From MM2 sp035460165 (GTDB taxonomy: Bacteria > Pseudomonadota > Gammaproteobacteria > Burkholderiales > Methylophilaceae), in NCBI GenBank assembly GCA_035460165.1, contig DATHWW010000023.1:1-64000 (forward strand): 64,000 nucleotides of DNA. Direction: 5' to 3'. The translations under genes and the position numbers were made by a program. Shown piece after piece: positions 45,405-54,442 of this stretch. Every line of letters starts with the position of its first letter. Position 1 is the stretch's first letter. The notes under the pieces are model-generated. The model did no database searches and was not told the DNA's origin. It worked only from the letters and a program-made list of their open reading frames with translations.

Positions 45405-46289
45405 CTAGGGTTTGCGAGCCAGATTTTGCAGGCTGCCGAGGCGAGTGGCGTACTGGCGGGTGAATTCGGCGCCGAGAAAAAAAATTTGCGCCGAGTAGTA
45501 CACCCACAGCATTAGTGCCACCAACGAGCCTGCCGCACCGTAACCCGAGGCAATGTCGCTGTTGCCGAGGTAGAGGCCGATGGCATACTTGCCGAAGATG
45601 AACAAGCCGGCTGTAACCGCGGCCCCTATCCACACGTCGGACCACGACAGCGGGACCTCGGGCAGCATCTTGTAGATCAGCGCGAACATGCAGGCGATGA
45701 CTCCGAAAGTAACCAGGGTCGAGAGGTAGGTGAACATGCCGAACATTTCGCCCCACAGCCCACCCACGTAGCGTTCCAGCATGGCCAATCCGGCATTGAC
45801 AACCAAGGAAGTCAGCAGCAGGAAGGCAAGCGCAAGCACAATGCTGAATGACAAAAGACGCGTCATCAGCAGCGATTTCAGCGCGGATTCATCGTTGGTC
45901 TCAATCCCCCAAATTTCGTCCAAACTGGCCTTGAGCTCCGCGAATACTGTGGTGGCGCCTATGATCAGCAGTATTGCCGCAACCAACGTTGCCCAAAGAC
46001 TGGATTCATCATTCCGTGCTGCCGCAAGCATAACCTTCGTTGCCTCGGCGCCCTGCGATCCAACGAGACTTTCGATCTGGTGGATAATCTCCACCTGCGC
46101 GGCCTCCTGGCCGAAGAAATAACCTACAAACGCGATCGCCAGTACAAGTATGGGCGTAAGCGAAAACAGCGTATAAAAGGACAGTGCGGCGCCCTTGCTC
46201 GACGCGCGATGGTTGAACCAGGCTTTGGTGGCATCCAGCAACAGACGGGGCATGTGTTGCAGCTGATCGATTCCGGATTTCATCTGCAT
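45405..46289 (-). CDS. YihY/BrkB-family inner membrane protein
   Basis: A 294-residue membrane protein with six predicted helices. The family start pattern GAALSFYTLFSLTPILVLAIA and the late GSLVALMLWVYYSAQIFFLGAEF segment are both clear and mark the YihY/virulence factor BrkB group. Function in bacteria is unsettled; transport roles have been suggested. It has no operon partner. Confidence 0.9.
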   Translation of the reverse strand: MQMKSGIDQLQHMPRLLLDATKAWFNHRASSKGAALSFYTLFSLTPILVLAIAFVGYFFGQEAAQVEIIHQIESLVGSQGAEATKVMLAAARNDESSLWATLVAAILLIIGATTVFAELKASLDEIWGIETNDESALKSLLMTRLLSFSIVLALAFLLLTSLVVNAGLAMLERYVGGLWGEMFGMFTYLSTLVTFGVIACMFALIYKMLPEVPLSWSDVWIGAAVTAGLFIFGKYAIGLYLGNSDIASGYGAAGSLVALMLWVYYSAQIFFLGAEFTRQYATRLGSLQNLARKP

Positions 46290-46412
46290 GGCAGCACCTC
46301 GACGTATTTAAGAGTTCGATGGCGAGCGATCAATCAAGTTCAGATGCGCTTGGCGGACTAGAAACGAGGCTGCGATACAATGTGCATAGAAATGTTTGGA
46401 GAAAGGTTTGAG

Positions 46413-46658
46413 ATGCAAAACACGGAATTTGTGCTGAACGACGAATATATCGAGCTCAATCAGCTGCTCAAGCTGGTGGGTGTATGCGACAGTGGCGGTG
46501 CGGGTAAGGCGCTGGTCGCGAGCGGAGCAGTGTCTGTAGACGGAAACGTCGAGTTGCGCAAAACCTGCAAGGTGCGGGCAGGGCAAGTGGTGACAGTGGG
46601 CGAGGTCACGATTACTGTACTGCCTACGCCCGAGTCGGGCATCTGGATTGCAGATTAA
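46413..46658 (+). CDS. Small S4-domain RNA-binding protein (YbcJ-like)
   Basis: An 81-residue protein from the ATG at 46413 preceded by AAAGG. It is one S4 fold: IELNQLLKLVGVCDSGGAGKALV, shown here as the segment from about 15 to 37, followed by SGAVSVDGNVE and RKTCKVRAGQ. This matches the E. coli YbcJ type. S4 proteins bind structured RNA, often ribosomal. It lies 26 bases before a secreted hypothetical protein on the same strand. Confidence 0.88.
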   Translation: MQNTEFVLNDEYIELNQLLKLVGVCDSGGAGKALVASGAVSVDGNVELRKTCKVRAGQVVTVGEVTITVLPTPESGIWIAD

Positions 46659-46684
46659 GCGGCTATTAATAAAGGGAAGGTTGT

Positions 46685-47107
46685 ATGAAGAAACTTGCCA
46701 TTATATTGGCACTATTCGCTTGCAGCAGCTTGGTACATGCCAAGCCCGCGTTCACCGCGCCTGATTACAGCGGCGTTTACGAATGTACCGGCGTCGATGC
46801 GCACGAGGGAAAATATACCGGTACGGTGACGATGAAGCTAGTGCCGGAGCAAAGCATCGGCAATCACGGCGCGTATCGTTTCAAGCTGGAAGTGCCAGGG
46901 TTCGGCGCTTATCTGGGACATGCGGTATCTGAAGGCGACAAGCTGGCGATTTATTTCGCGCTGAAGGATCAATCCACCAAGGACTACGGTACCGGCATCG
47001 CGACGATCAAAAAGGGCAAGAAGGGCAAGCTGGCGTTCAGCAAGTTCTATTACGAGCCGGAATACAAGGGCGGCAATACCGGCTCTGAGGAGTGTGTGCA
47101 AAAATAG
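46685..47107 (+). CDS. Secreted hypothetical protein
   Basis: A 140-residue product with a typical signal peptide (MKKLAIILALFACSSLVHA) and a mature beta-rich domain of about 120 residues. Two Cys (in YECTG near 34 and EECVQK at the end) could form a disulfide tying the termini. I do not recognise a family. GGAAGG lies upstream. The gene is convergent with the peroxiredoxin. Confidence 0.75.
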   Translation: MKKLAIILALFACSSLVHAKPAFTAPDYSGVYECTGVDAHEGKYTGTVTMKLVPEQSIGNHGAYRFKLEVPGFGAYLGHAVSEGDKLAIYFALKDQSTKDYGTGIATIKKGKKGKLAFSKFYYEPEYKGGNTGSEECVQK

Positions 47108-47149
47108 CCCCCAGACGCGACAGGCGGCTTGGTTGCTTAAAGCAGGCCC

Positions 47150-47809
47150 TTACTTGGGGTGCGGCACGTAACGCAGATAAGGCTTGGGCGCCCGCCAGCC
47201 GGCCGGATACTTCGCCTTGGCAGTTTCGTCGGAGACCGAAGGTGGAATAATCACCTCGTCGCCCGGCCGCCAATTAACCGGTGTCGCCACTGTGTGTTTG
47301 CCTGTCAATTGGCAGGAGTCCAGCGCGCGCAGCACTTCGTTGAAATCGCGCCCGGTACTCATTGGGTACATCAGCATCAGCTTGATTTTCTTGTCCGGTC
47401 CGATCAGGAACACCGAGCGCACCGTTGCATTATCCACCGCCGTGCGCCCGCTGGCCGAACCGCTGGCGTTAGGGTGGATCATGTCATATAGCTTGGCTAC
47501 TTCGAGATTGCTGTCGCCAATCAGCGGATAATTCAGCGTACAGTCCTGTGTTTCCTCGATGTCCTTGGTCCATCGCTTGTGGTCTTCGACACTATCGATG
47601 CTCAGTCCGATGACCTTGCAGTTGCGTTTGTCGAATTCCGGTTTGAGTTTTGCCAGGTAGCCGAGCTCGGTAGTGCAGACTGGGGTGAAATCCTTGGGGT
47701 GGGAAAAGAGTATTGCCCAACCGTCGCCAATCCATTCATGAAAACGTATCGTGCCTTCCGTGGTCTCCGCGGTGAAGTCGGGAGCCTCGTCGCCAATTCG
47801 CAATGCCAT
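47150..47809 (-). CDS. 1-Cys peroxiredoxin (Prx6 type)
   Basis: A thiol peroxidase that reduces H2O2 and organic peroxides. The 219-residue length and long C-terminal arm fit the Prx6/AhpC-like 1-Cys group. The peroxidatic Cys lies in FTPVCTTELG (about residue 45), with Thr and Pro in place. The conserved Arg in RSVFLIGPDKKI and the dimer segment NWRPGDEVIIPP are present. AGGAGG lies 7 bases upstream of the ATG. The neighbour downstream of its promoter side is pqqA on the same strand, with no sign of a joint role. Confidence 0.93.
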   Translation of the reverse strand: MALRIGDEAPDFTAETTEGTIRFHEWIGDGWAILFSHPKDFTPVCTTELGYLAKLKPEFDKRNCKVIGLSIDSVEDHKRWTKDIEETQDCTLNYPLIGDSNLEVAKLYDMIHPNASGSASGRTAVDNATVRSVFLIGPDKKIKLMLMYPMSTGRDFNEVLRALDSCQLTGKHTVATPVNWRPGDEVIIPPSVSDETAKAKYPAGWRAPKPYLRYVPHPK

Positions 47810-47914
47810 GATGACCTCCTGTTTGGAGTGATTCGGTGCGAATTTATTATCATACTCCCGATGGGCGCTACTGCAATATCCAGTTGCCGAGCAGGAAATA
47901 GGAACGACGGAAAC

Positions 47915-47942
47915 GACAACGGGAGCCGAAGCTCCCGTTGTC
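47915..47942 (-). terminator. UUCG-capped hairpin after pqqA
   Basis: A perfect 12-bp stem (47915-47926 with 47931-47942). On the minus strand the loop reads TTCG closed by C-G, a very stable tetraloop. It lies 20 bases past the pqqA stop. The following sequence is only mildly T-rich, so it may act as a 3' stabiliser or attenuator as well as a terminator. Confidence 0.75.
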
Positions 47943-47962
47943 TTAATACTTGACTGCGCGTC

Positions 47963-48034
47963 TTAGCGGTTGCAGACGTACATCGTCACTTCAAAACCGA
48001 AACGCATTTCAGTCATTTCAGGCTTGGTCCACAT
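47963..48034 (-). CDS. pqqA: PQQ precursor peptide PqqA
   Basis: A 23-residue peptide starting MWTKPEM and ending TMYVCNR. The Glu15 and Tyr19 in the FEVTMY segment are the pair that PqqE cross-links and that becomes pyrroloquinoline quinone. A strong GAGGAG ribosome site lies 6 bases upstream. The peptide is otherwise the length and pattern of known PqqA. No pqqB, pqqC, pqqD or pqqE gene is adjacent: the next genes are a peroxiredoxin and a broken receiver. So it is an orphan copy and the maturation genes must be elsewhere if PQQ is made. Confidence 0.9.
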   Translation of the reverse strand: MWTKPEMTEMRFGFEVTMYVCNR

Positions 48035-48129
48035 GTCAGTCTCCTCAAAATTGTCTGGTTGGGCGATTCGTTATGACTCATCGCATGGGTCCAACTATAC
48101 GCTGTCATTTTTCATCATCCTTCGTGCGG

Positions 48130-48160
48130 TTCATGAATGATGCCTAATGATTTTCATGAA
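48130..48160. promoter_or_regulatory. Two TTCATGAA palindromes 23 bp apart upstream of pqqA
   Basis: TTCATGAA occurs at 48130-48137 and 48153-48160, each continuing as TTCATGAAT. The spacing is about two helical turns, and the pair lies 96-126 bp upstream of the pqqA start. This geometry fits a dimer operator pair. The regulator is unknown, and an AT-rich coincidence cannot be excluded. Confidence 0.35.
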
Positions 48161-48429
48161 TCGTGAAGAATAATGAAATCGATTGCCGTAAAAAGAGCCC
48201 GGCGTGAGGTGGCCGAATAGAGGTGAAGCAGTGACTTAGGCAGTAATCGATAACATCGAGGAATTTTTCGCTTCGTCGTTGTCCTGACCGAAAATTTTGA
48301 TAGGCGTGCATCAATTGCATGATTTTTATCATCACGTCGTTTTCTGCAGTAGCTGTTGAGGATGAAGAGCTGTTCCTTGATCATGTTGACGAGCTCGACG
48401 TCGTCATCCACCAGCAGAATTTTGGTCAT
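48154..48429 (-). pseudogene. Broken response regulator receiver
   Basis: The minus-strand frame from the ATG at 48429 begins MTKILLVDDDVELVNMIKEQL, a textbook receiver start shown to residue 21, with the acid pocket DDD. After about 22 codons similarity stops and the rest (basic, with no phosphoacceptor or Lys segment) is not a receiver. This looks like a gene truncated by deletion. Its location beside pqqA recalls two-component regulators of PQQ-dependent enzymes, but that link is only inference. Confidence 0.55.
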
Positions 48430-48564
48430 TTCCCGGAGATTTTCCTGTGAGTCAATCCCGGCATGGTAGCGAAGCATTCAGGGTGCGGCATAAGGTGGAG
48501 CGCGACATTTACCCTTTTTTACCCACTCCGGTCCGTTTGCCTGGCGTGTTAAAATTCGCCGCCC

Positions 48565-51500
48565 ATGAATTCATCCACCACGCCTTCTCCTTCCCGTATC
48601 GTCGAGCAGTTCGAAGCGCAACTGCCGCAGTGCATGCTGGCCGACCGCTATCCGCTGCAACGCAAGCTGCGCGATGCCCGCGACGCACTCAAGGCCGGCA
48701 AGCCCGCCGAGCGGCTGTTGGCCGAGCTGACAACGCGTATCGAGAGCTCATCTCGGCGTTATGCCGCGCGCCGCGATGCCTTGCCGCGACCTGAGTTTGC
48801 ACAGGATTTACCGGTCAACCAGCGCAAGGACGAGATTGCCGCAGCCATTGCCAAACACCAGGTAGTCATCGTTTGTGGCGAAACCGGCTCCGGCAAGACC
48901 ACGCAGTTGCCCAAGATATGCCTTGAACTCGGACGCGGCGTTGCCGGCCTGATCGGCCACACCCAGCCGCGCCGCATTGCCGCGCGCTCGGTGGCTTCGC
49001 GCATCGCGCAGGAACTGAAATCGCCGCTGGGCGAAGCCGTCGGCTACAAGGTGCGCTTCAACGACAAGCTGTCCGAGACCAGCTACGTCAAGCTGATGAC
49101 GGACGGCATTTTGCTTGCGGAAACGCAAGGCGACCGCTTCCTCAATGGCTACGACACACTGATCATCGATGAAGCGCACGAGCGCAGCCTCAATATCGAC
49201 TTCCTGTTGGGCTATCTGAAACAATTGTTGCCGAAACGGCCGGACCTGAAGGTCATCGTGACTTCGGCGACCATCGACGCCGATCGTTTCTCGAAGCATT
49301 TCGACGGCGCGCCGGTGATCGAGGTTTCCGGCCGTATGTACCCGGTGGAGGTGCGCTATCGTCCGTTGCAGGAAACGGAGGAGGACGAGCAGGAAGAAAC
49401 GATGGAGGCCGCGATCCTGGATGCGGTTGACGATCTTTCCCGTTTGGGCGGCGGCGACATCCTGGTGTTCCTGCCCGGTGAGCGCGAAATCCGCGACACG
49501 GCGGAGCATTTGCGCAAGCATCATCCCAAAGGCGCGGAAATCCTGCCCTTGTTTGCGCGGCTGTCCATCGAAGACCAACAAAAGGTATTTCGGCCCTCCG
49601 GCGGCCGGCGCATCGTGCTTGCAACCAACGTCGCCGAAACCTCGCTTACCGTACCCGGCATCAAATATGTGATCGACACCGGCCTCGCGCGCGTCAACCG
49701 TTACAGTTCTCGCGCCAAGGTCGAGCAGTTGCAGATCGAGAAGATTTCGCAAGCGGCAGCACGGCAACGGGCCGGACGCTGCGGCCGGGTATCCAACGGC
49801 ATCTGCGTGCGGCTGTATTCTGAGGAGGATTTCAACGCACGTTCGGAATTCACCGATCCTGAAATCCTGCGCAGCTCTCTCGCATCGGTCATCCTGCGCA
49901 TGGCGGCGCTCAAGCTGGGCGACGTGTCCGAGTTCCCGTTCATCGAGGCGCCGTATTCGCGCCTGATCGCCGATGGCTATCAGCTCTTGCAAGAATTGGG
50001 AGCGGTAGACGATCAGCGCCGCATCACCGAGATCGGCAATCAATTGGCGAAGCTGCCGCTGGACCCGCGTATCGGTCGCATGGTCCTTGCGGCAAAACGC
50101 GAGAATTGCCTCAAGGAAATCCTCATCATCGGCTCGGCGCTGGCGATCCAGGATCCGCGCGAACGACCGATGGATAAGCGCGAGGCGGCCGACCAGGCGC
50201 ATGCCAAATTTGCCGACGAGCGCTCGGATTTCATGAGTTTCCTCAAATTGTGGAAGTTCTACGACGATGCGCTGAAACACAAGAAGTCCAACCGCGACCT
50301 GCTGAACAAGTGCCATCAAAACTTCCTGTCTTTCCTGCGCCTCAAGGAATGGCGCGAGCTGCACGGCCAGTTGGCCGGCATTGTCGCTGACATGGAGCTG
50401 CGGCCTAACGATCAGGAAGCCGGCTACGACCAGATACATCGTGCGCTTTTAGCCGGCTTGCTGGGTAACATCGGTTTCAAGGACGGCGAGGCCGAATCCT
50501 ACCTCGGCGCGCGCGGCATCCGTTTCCACATCGCGCCGGGCTCCAGTCTCAAGAAGCGCCGTCCGAAGTGGGTGATGGCCGCCGAACTGATGGAAACCGC
50601 GAAGCTCTACGCACGCGGCGTCGCAGACATCAATCCCGACTGGATTGAGCCGCTGGCGCGCGGCCTGACGCAGAGCCACTACAGTGATCCACGCTGGGAT
50701 CGCAAGCCGGCGCAGGTGGTGGCGTGGGAGCGCGTCAGCCTGTACGGCCTGACCATCGTGCCCAAGCGGCGCGTGCACTACGGCCCGATCGATTCGATAG
50801 AATCGCGCGAAATCTTCATTCGCGAGGCGCTGGCGAATATGGAATTCGACACCCGCGCGTCGTTCTTCGAGGCCAACAAACGTCTGATGCGCGAGATCGA
50901 GGAGCTGGAGCACAAGGCGCGCCGACAAGACGTATTGGTGGACGAGCACGCGCTGTTTGCGTTCTACGATGCGCGCATCCCTGAGGGCATCGTTAATGGC
51001 GCCGGTTTCGAGAAGTGGCGGCAAGACGCGGAAAAAGAGAATCCGAAACTGCTGTTCCTGACGCGTGAGGATTTGATGCGCCATGCGGCGTCCAGCGTGA
51101 CGGAAGCGCAGTTCCCGGAAACGTTCGACCTCGATGGCGTGCAGGTGCCGCTCAAGTACCGCTTCGAGCCGGGGCATCCGCTGGACGGCGTGACCGCAAC
51201 AATACCGCTGGCGTTACTCAACCAGCTTGATCCTGCTCAAGCCGAATGGCTGGTGCCGGGCATGATTCGCGAGAAGGTCACGCATCTGGTCAAAGCCTTG
51301 CCCAAGACCATCCGCCGCGTATGTGTACCGGTGCCGGAGTTCGTCACGGGGTTACTCGAACAGGCAACAATCGGCGAAGGCGCGATCCTTGAAGTGCTGG
51401 CTGCCTACATCCAGAAACGTACCGGGCTAAAGCTTTCTCCGTCAGACTGGGCAGAGGCTATTCCTGCGCACCTGCTGATGAATTTCCGCATCGTGGACGA

Positions 51501-52461
51501 TGCCGGACGCGAGCTTGCGATGGGCCGCGACTGGCTGGCATTGAAAAACCAGCTGAGTCAGGCCGCGCAACTGACTTTCCGCAGCGGTCAACCGGATATC
51601 GAGAAAACCGGCATCAAGCAATGGGATTTCGGCGATTTGCCGAAAAAACTGGATTTCAATCGCGGCGGTCGCCAGATGACAGGTTATCCCGCCTTGGAGG
51701 ATAACGGCGATAGCGTTGCGATCAAGCTGTTCGATACCGAACCTGCAGCGCTTGAGTCGCATCGCAAGGGTGTGCGTCGCCTGATGCGCTTCGAGCTCAA
51801 GGAGCAGATGAAGCAGCTCGAAAAGGGCCTGCCCGGCTTTAATCAGTACGCAATGCTGCTGCGCAACATCATGAATCCCGATGATTTGCGCGAAGACATG
51901 CTGACAGCGATCGCCGACCGCGCTTTCATCGGCGAGGACGAGTTGCCGCGCAGCAACGCCGAGTTCATGGCGCTCAAGACCCGTGCCCGTACACGCCTGC
52001 CGGCGGTGGTGGACGGTGCGGGGCGGCTGGCGCAGGCGATCGCCGCCGAAATCCAGCCGCTGGCACAGAAACTTGCCTCACTGCCGCCCCCCATGGCGCG
52101 CATCAAGCGGGAAGTCGAAGAGCAGTATTTGCGCCTGCTGCCCAAGCATTTTTTCAGCACAACCCCTTGGGAGCGCCTGCAGCACATTCCGCGCTATCTG
52201 AAGGCATTGCGACAGCGGCTGGACAAATATCCCAGTAGCATCGAGCGCGATACGCGCAGTGCGCAGACGGTACAACAGCTATGGTCGCGTTGGGATGAGC
52301 GGGTTATCGCCGAACGCAAGCAGGGTGGCCTTAGTCCCGCGCTAGAGGATTTTCGCTGGCTGATCGAGGAGTTGCGCGTGTCGCTGTTCGCGCAGGAATT
52401 GAAGACGCCGTTCCCGGTATCGGTGAAGCGGCTGGAGAAAATCTGGGCGGAACTGCCGTAG
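48565..52461 (+). CDS. hrpA: ATP-dependent RNA helicase HrpA (DEAH box)
   Basis: HrpA is a 3'-5' RNA helicase that rescues stalled and collided ribosomes in E. coli. The 1298-residue length matches the family. Motif I GETGSGKTTQ (about 105), Ia TQPRRIAARSVA, II DEAHERS (about 200), III TSATID, V ATNVAETSLT and VI QRAGRCGR are all intact. Helicase-associated and OB domains follow, then the long DUF3418 C-terminal region (about 700-1290) typical of HrpA. The gene is monocistronic and converges on the FIST gene. Confidence 0.95.
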   Translation: MNSSTTPSPSRIVEQFEAQLPQCMLADRYPLQRKLRDARDALKAGKPAERLLAELTTRIESSSRRYAARRDALPRPEFAQDLPVNQRKDEIAAAIAKHQVVIVCGETGSGKTTQLPKICLELGRGVAGLIGHTQPRRIAARSVASRIAQELKSPLGEAVGYKVRFNDKLSETSYVKLMTDGILLAETQGDRFLNGYDTLIIDEAHERSLNIDFLLGYLKQLLPKRPDLKVIVTSATIDADRFSKHFDGAPVIEVSGRMYPVEVRYRPLQETEEDEQEETMEAAILDAVDDLSRLGGGDILVFLPGEREIRDTAEHLRKHHPKGAEILPLFARLSIEDQQKVFRPSGGRRIVLATNVAETSLTVPGIKYVIDTGLARVNRYSSRAKVEQLQIEKISQAAARQRAGRCGRVSNGICVRLYSEEDFNARSEFTDPEILRSSLASVILRMAALKLGDVSEFPFIEAPYSRLIADGYQLLQELGAVDDQRRITEIGNQLAKLPLDPRIGRMVLAAKRENCLKEILIIGSALAIQDPRERPMDKREAADQAHAKFADERSDFMSFLKLWKFYDDALKHKKSNRDLLNKCHQNFLSFLRLKEWRELHGQLAGIVADMELRPNDQEAGYDQIHRALLAGLLGNIGFKDGEAESYLGARGIRFHIAPGSSLKKRRPKWVMAAELMETAKLYARGVADINPDWIEPLARGLTQSHYSDPRWDRKPAQVVAWERVSLYGLTIVPKRRVHYGPIDSIESREIFIREALANMEFDTRASFFEANKRLMREIEELEHKARRQDVLVDEHALFAFYDARIPEGIVNGAGFEKWRQDAEKENPKLLFLTREDLMRHAASSVTEAQFPETFDLDGVQVPLKYRFEPGHPLDGVTATIPLALLNQLDPAQAEWLVPGMIREKVTHLVKALPKTIRRVCVPVPEFVTGLLEQATIGEGAILEVLAAYIQKRTGLKLSPSDWAEAIPAHLLMNFRIVDDAGRELAMGRDWLALKNQLSQAAQLTFRSGQPDIEKTGIKQWDFGDLPKKLDFNRGGRQMTGYPALEDNGDSVAIKLFDTEPAALESHRKGVRRLMRFELKEQMKQLEKGLPGFNQYAMLLRNIMNPDDLREDMLTAIADRAFIGEDELPRSNAEFMALKTRARTRLPAVVDGAGRLAQAIAAEIQPLAQKLASLPPPMARIKREVEEQYLRLLPKHFFSTTPWERLQHIPRYLKALRQRLDKYPSSIERDTRSAQTVQQLWSRWDERVIAERKQGGLSPALEDFRWLIEELRVSLFAQELKTPFPVSVKRLEKIWAELP

Positions 52462-52488
52462 CAATTCCGCCCGCAGGCACGATGGCCG

Positions 52489-53721
52489 TTATGCGGTCAT
52501 ATCTTCGGCCAGGTAGCCGATGGTCATTGTCTGGTTGTGCAGCACGCTCTGGTCGCTGTTCGAACCCGGGCAGAATTCGCCGTTGGAGTAAAAGCCGGTA
52601 ATCGCCGCCTGGGCGCCCAGCGTGTCCTTGACGATGCGGATTTCGTCGGAAATCTGCTCGGCCATCACCAGTTTGCGGCCGACGCAGCTGACGCAGATCG
52701 CCAAGCCGGGAAAGCGCAAGGCTTGTTCAGGCAAGGAGGTCGAGACCATTTTTGCCGCGCCGCCGGCACCTTCTACCAAGCGGTCATGCGTGGTCTGGCA
52801 CAAACGCACGGTTTCGCCTTCAGGCACGTCGCCGGCAAAGGTTAGGCTGTTGTTGGCCGGGTCGATGCTGAGCAGGGTGCGCACGGTTTCCACGTCGCGA
52901 CCGCCGGCGCCGACCATGGCGAACGGAAACTTGAGGCCGGTTCCGGGCAATCCCTTGGCGTAATGCTCACCGATGTACATGCGATACAACGGCAGTGCCG
53001 GCTTGCCGTCCATTTCATACACCACGTTCTTGTCCGAGCGGGTGACCTTGCGCGGCGGTCCGTAGGGTTTCCAGCCGCCGAGCGCGCCGCTGGCGGTGAC
53101 CAGATGGTCGCCGTACAGACCGACCGCGATTACCAGGTTGTCGCTGACGCTGTCGTTATGCAGCAGCAGGGTGCGGGTGAAGGCAGCGTTGTCGCCGGCC
53201 ATGCCGCCCACAATGGGAACTTCATTGCCAACAACACTTTGGAAGCCTTTCAGCACGTCGGTGCCGTTGACACTCAAGCCGTCGGAGAACACCAGAATTG
53301 CGCGCAGGTTGTCGGTTTTTAGCGTGCTGGCGAGTGAGGCGCCGGTCTGGAACGAGCTTTTCATATCGGTGACGCGCATGTCAGCAACACGCATGCTGGT
53401 TTTTTCCCACTGGATGGCGGTGATCTGCAGGCTTTCGTCGAAGACGCCCTGATCGCTGATTTCGCCCGCGGTGGTACAACCGATCACCTGCGCTGCCGGG
53501 TAACGTTCTTTCAGGGTCGCTGCCAATTTGCTTTCGCTGAAGCGTTTGACTGAGCCGAATACCAGAACGAGATTGGCAGAGGGCAATGGCGAGGTCTTGG
53601 GCAGATCCTTCAATGCCTGCTTGCCGATGATGGCTTCCTGTTTGATCAGCATGTCTGTGATTCCAAATTGTGTTTCAAAGTAACGGGCGCAAGCCATCAG
53701 AGGGCGCAGCGAGCCTGTCAT
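52489..53721 (-). CDS. FIST-domain sensory protein
   Basis: FIST (FIST_N and FIST_C) domains are found in signal transduction proteins and are thought to bind small ligands such as amino acids. The 410-residue product has the N domain (about 45-235, with VIGCTTAGEISDQG and LVFSDGLSVNG, GGMAGDN) and the C domain (about 240-385), ending GFYSNGEFCP near the C-terminus. No kinase or output domain is attached. Start uncertain: ATGs at 53721 and 53652 both lack a clear ribosome site. It is divergent from pilG, so a role as a sensor for the Pil-Chp pathway is worth considering. Confidence 0.88.
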   Translation of the reverse strand: MTGSLRPLMACARYFETQFGITDMLIKQEAIIGKQALKDLPKTSPLPSANLVLVFGSVKRFSESKLAATLKERYPAAQVIGCTTAGEISDQGVFDESLQITAIQWEKTSMRVADMRVTDMKSSFQTGASLASTLKTDNLRAILVFSDGLSVNGTDVLKGFQSVVGNEVPIVGGMAGDNAAFTRTLLLHNDSVSDNLVIAVGLYGDHLVTASGALGGWKPYGPPRKVTRSDKNVVYEMDGKPALPLYRMYIGEHYAKGLPGTGLKFPFAMVGAGGRDVETVRTLLSIDPANNSLTFAGDVPEGETVRLCQTTHDRLVEGAGGAAKMVSTSLPEQALRFPGLAICVSCVGRKLVMAEQISDEIRIVKDTLGAQAAITGFYSNGEFCPGSNSDQSVLHNQTMTIGYLAEDMTA

Positions 53722-54031
53722 TGTGACGGCAGGAAGCGCTAGATAATCAATGGCTTGAGCAAGGTTATTCGTAATGTGATTTCACGCGCCCTTGTTATGG
53801 AGCCGGGCTTGCGGCGAGTTTAAACCCAAGTGAATTGCTCGGGCAATATGAATCGTGTACTTTATGCGAGCCGATCGTTACGCCACGACAGACGGACGAA
53901 AAAACGGGACGAAAGGCGCTGGATAATTTTGCGTGGCGCAGACATAATGGGGTCGCAAAACAGGCGGCTCATAGCCGCTGAGACCACATGGGTCGCGTGG
54001 TTTCAAGAAGAAAATCACAAGGGGAGCAACT
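53722..54031. other. 310-bp divergent intergenic region between the FIST gene and pilG
   Basis: It must carry the promoters of both the FIST gene and the pil-chp operon. I see a small hairpin GCGGCT/AGCCGC at 53964-53978 and the AAGGGGAG ribosome site of pilG, but no convincing promoter pair. The 83-codon frame at 53830-54081 is Arg-rich, unlike the proteins here, and is not called. Confidence 0.5.
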
Positions 54032-54421
54032 GTGGAAAAGGCGAACAGCCTCGCCGGCGTGAAGGTGATGGTGATCGATGACAGCAGCACCATCCGGCGT
54101 AGCGCCGAGATATTTCTGGGCAAGGCCGGATGCGAGATCATACTCGCGGAAGACGGCTTCGATGCATTGTCCAAGATCACGGATCACCAGCCCGACGTGA
54201 TCTTCGTCGATATCATGATGCCCCGCCTGGATGGTTATCAGACCTGCACCCTGATCAAGAAAAACGAACGTTACCGCACCACCCCCGTCATCATGCTATC
54301 CAGCAAGGACGGTCTATTCGACCGTGCGCGGGGCCGCATGGTCGGGTCCGATGAATACCTTACCAAACCGTTTACCGCCGATAGCCTGCTGGATGCGGTA
54401 ACACGTCATACCGCCAGATAA
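54032..54421 (+). CDS. pilG: Twitching motility response regulator PilG
   Basis: PilG is a single-domain receiver of the Pil-Chp pathway that promotes pilus extension. The GTG start has AGGGGAG upstream. The 129-residue product has VIDDSSTIR, phosphoacceptor Asp in IFVDIMMPRLDG and the Lys in YLTKPF. Order and spacing to pilH, pilI, pilJ and chpA match the classic operon. Confidence 0.93.
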   Translation: MEKANSLAGVKVMVIDDSSTIRRSAEIFLGKAGCEIILAEDGFDALSKITDHQPDVIFVDIMMPRLDGYQTCTLIKKNERYRTTPVIMLSSKDGLFDRARGRMVGSDEYLTKPFTADSLLDAVTRHTAR

Positions 54422-54442
54422 ACGCAAATAGAAAGTGTCGAC

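Larger units (their letters stand above)
48035..48564. other. 530-bp stretch between pqqA and hrpA without an intact gene
   Basis: It is more AT-rich than its surroundings. It holds the pqqA leader, a duplicated TTCATGAA palindrome (48130-48160) and the remains of a response regulator start (48429 leftwards). I see no intact coding region, RNA gene or mobile element. Confidence 0.6.

Noticed and set aside
53700..53725. Possible further end of the 267-bp element (GAGCCTGTCAT)
   Set aside because: Only the first 8 bases match and the sequence belongs to the FIST gene start region, with no inverted partner nearby.
53830..54081. 83-codon frame ahead of pilG
   Set aside because: Arg-rich composition, no ribosome site, overlaps the pilG start and the promoter region.
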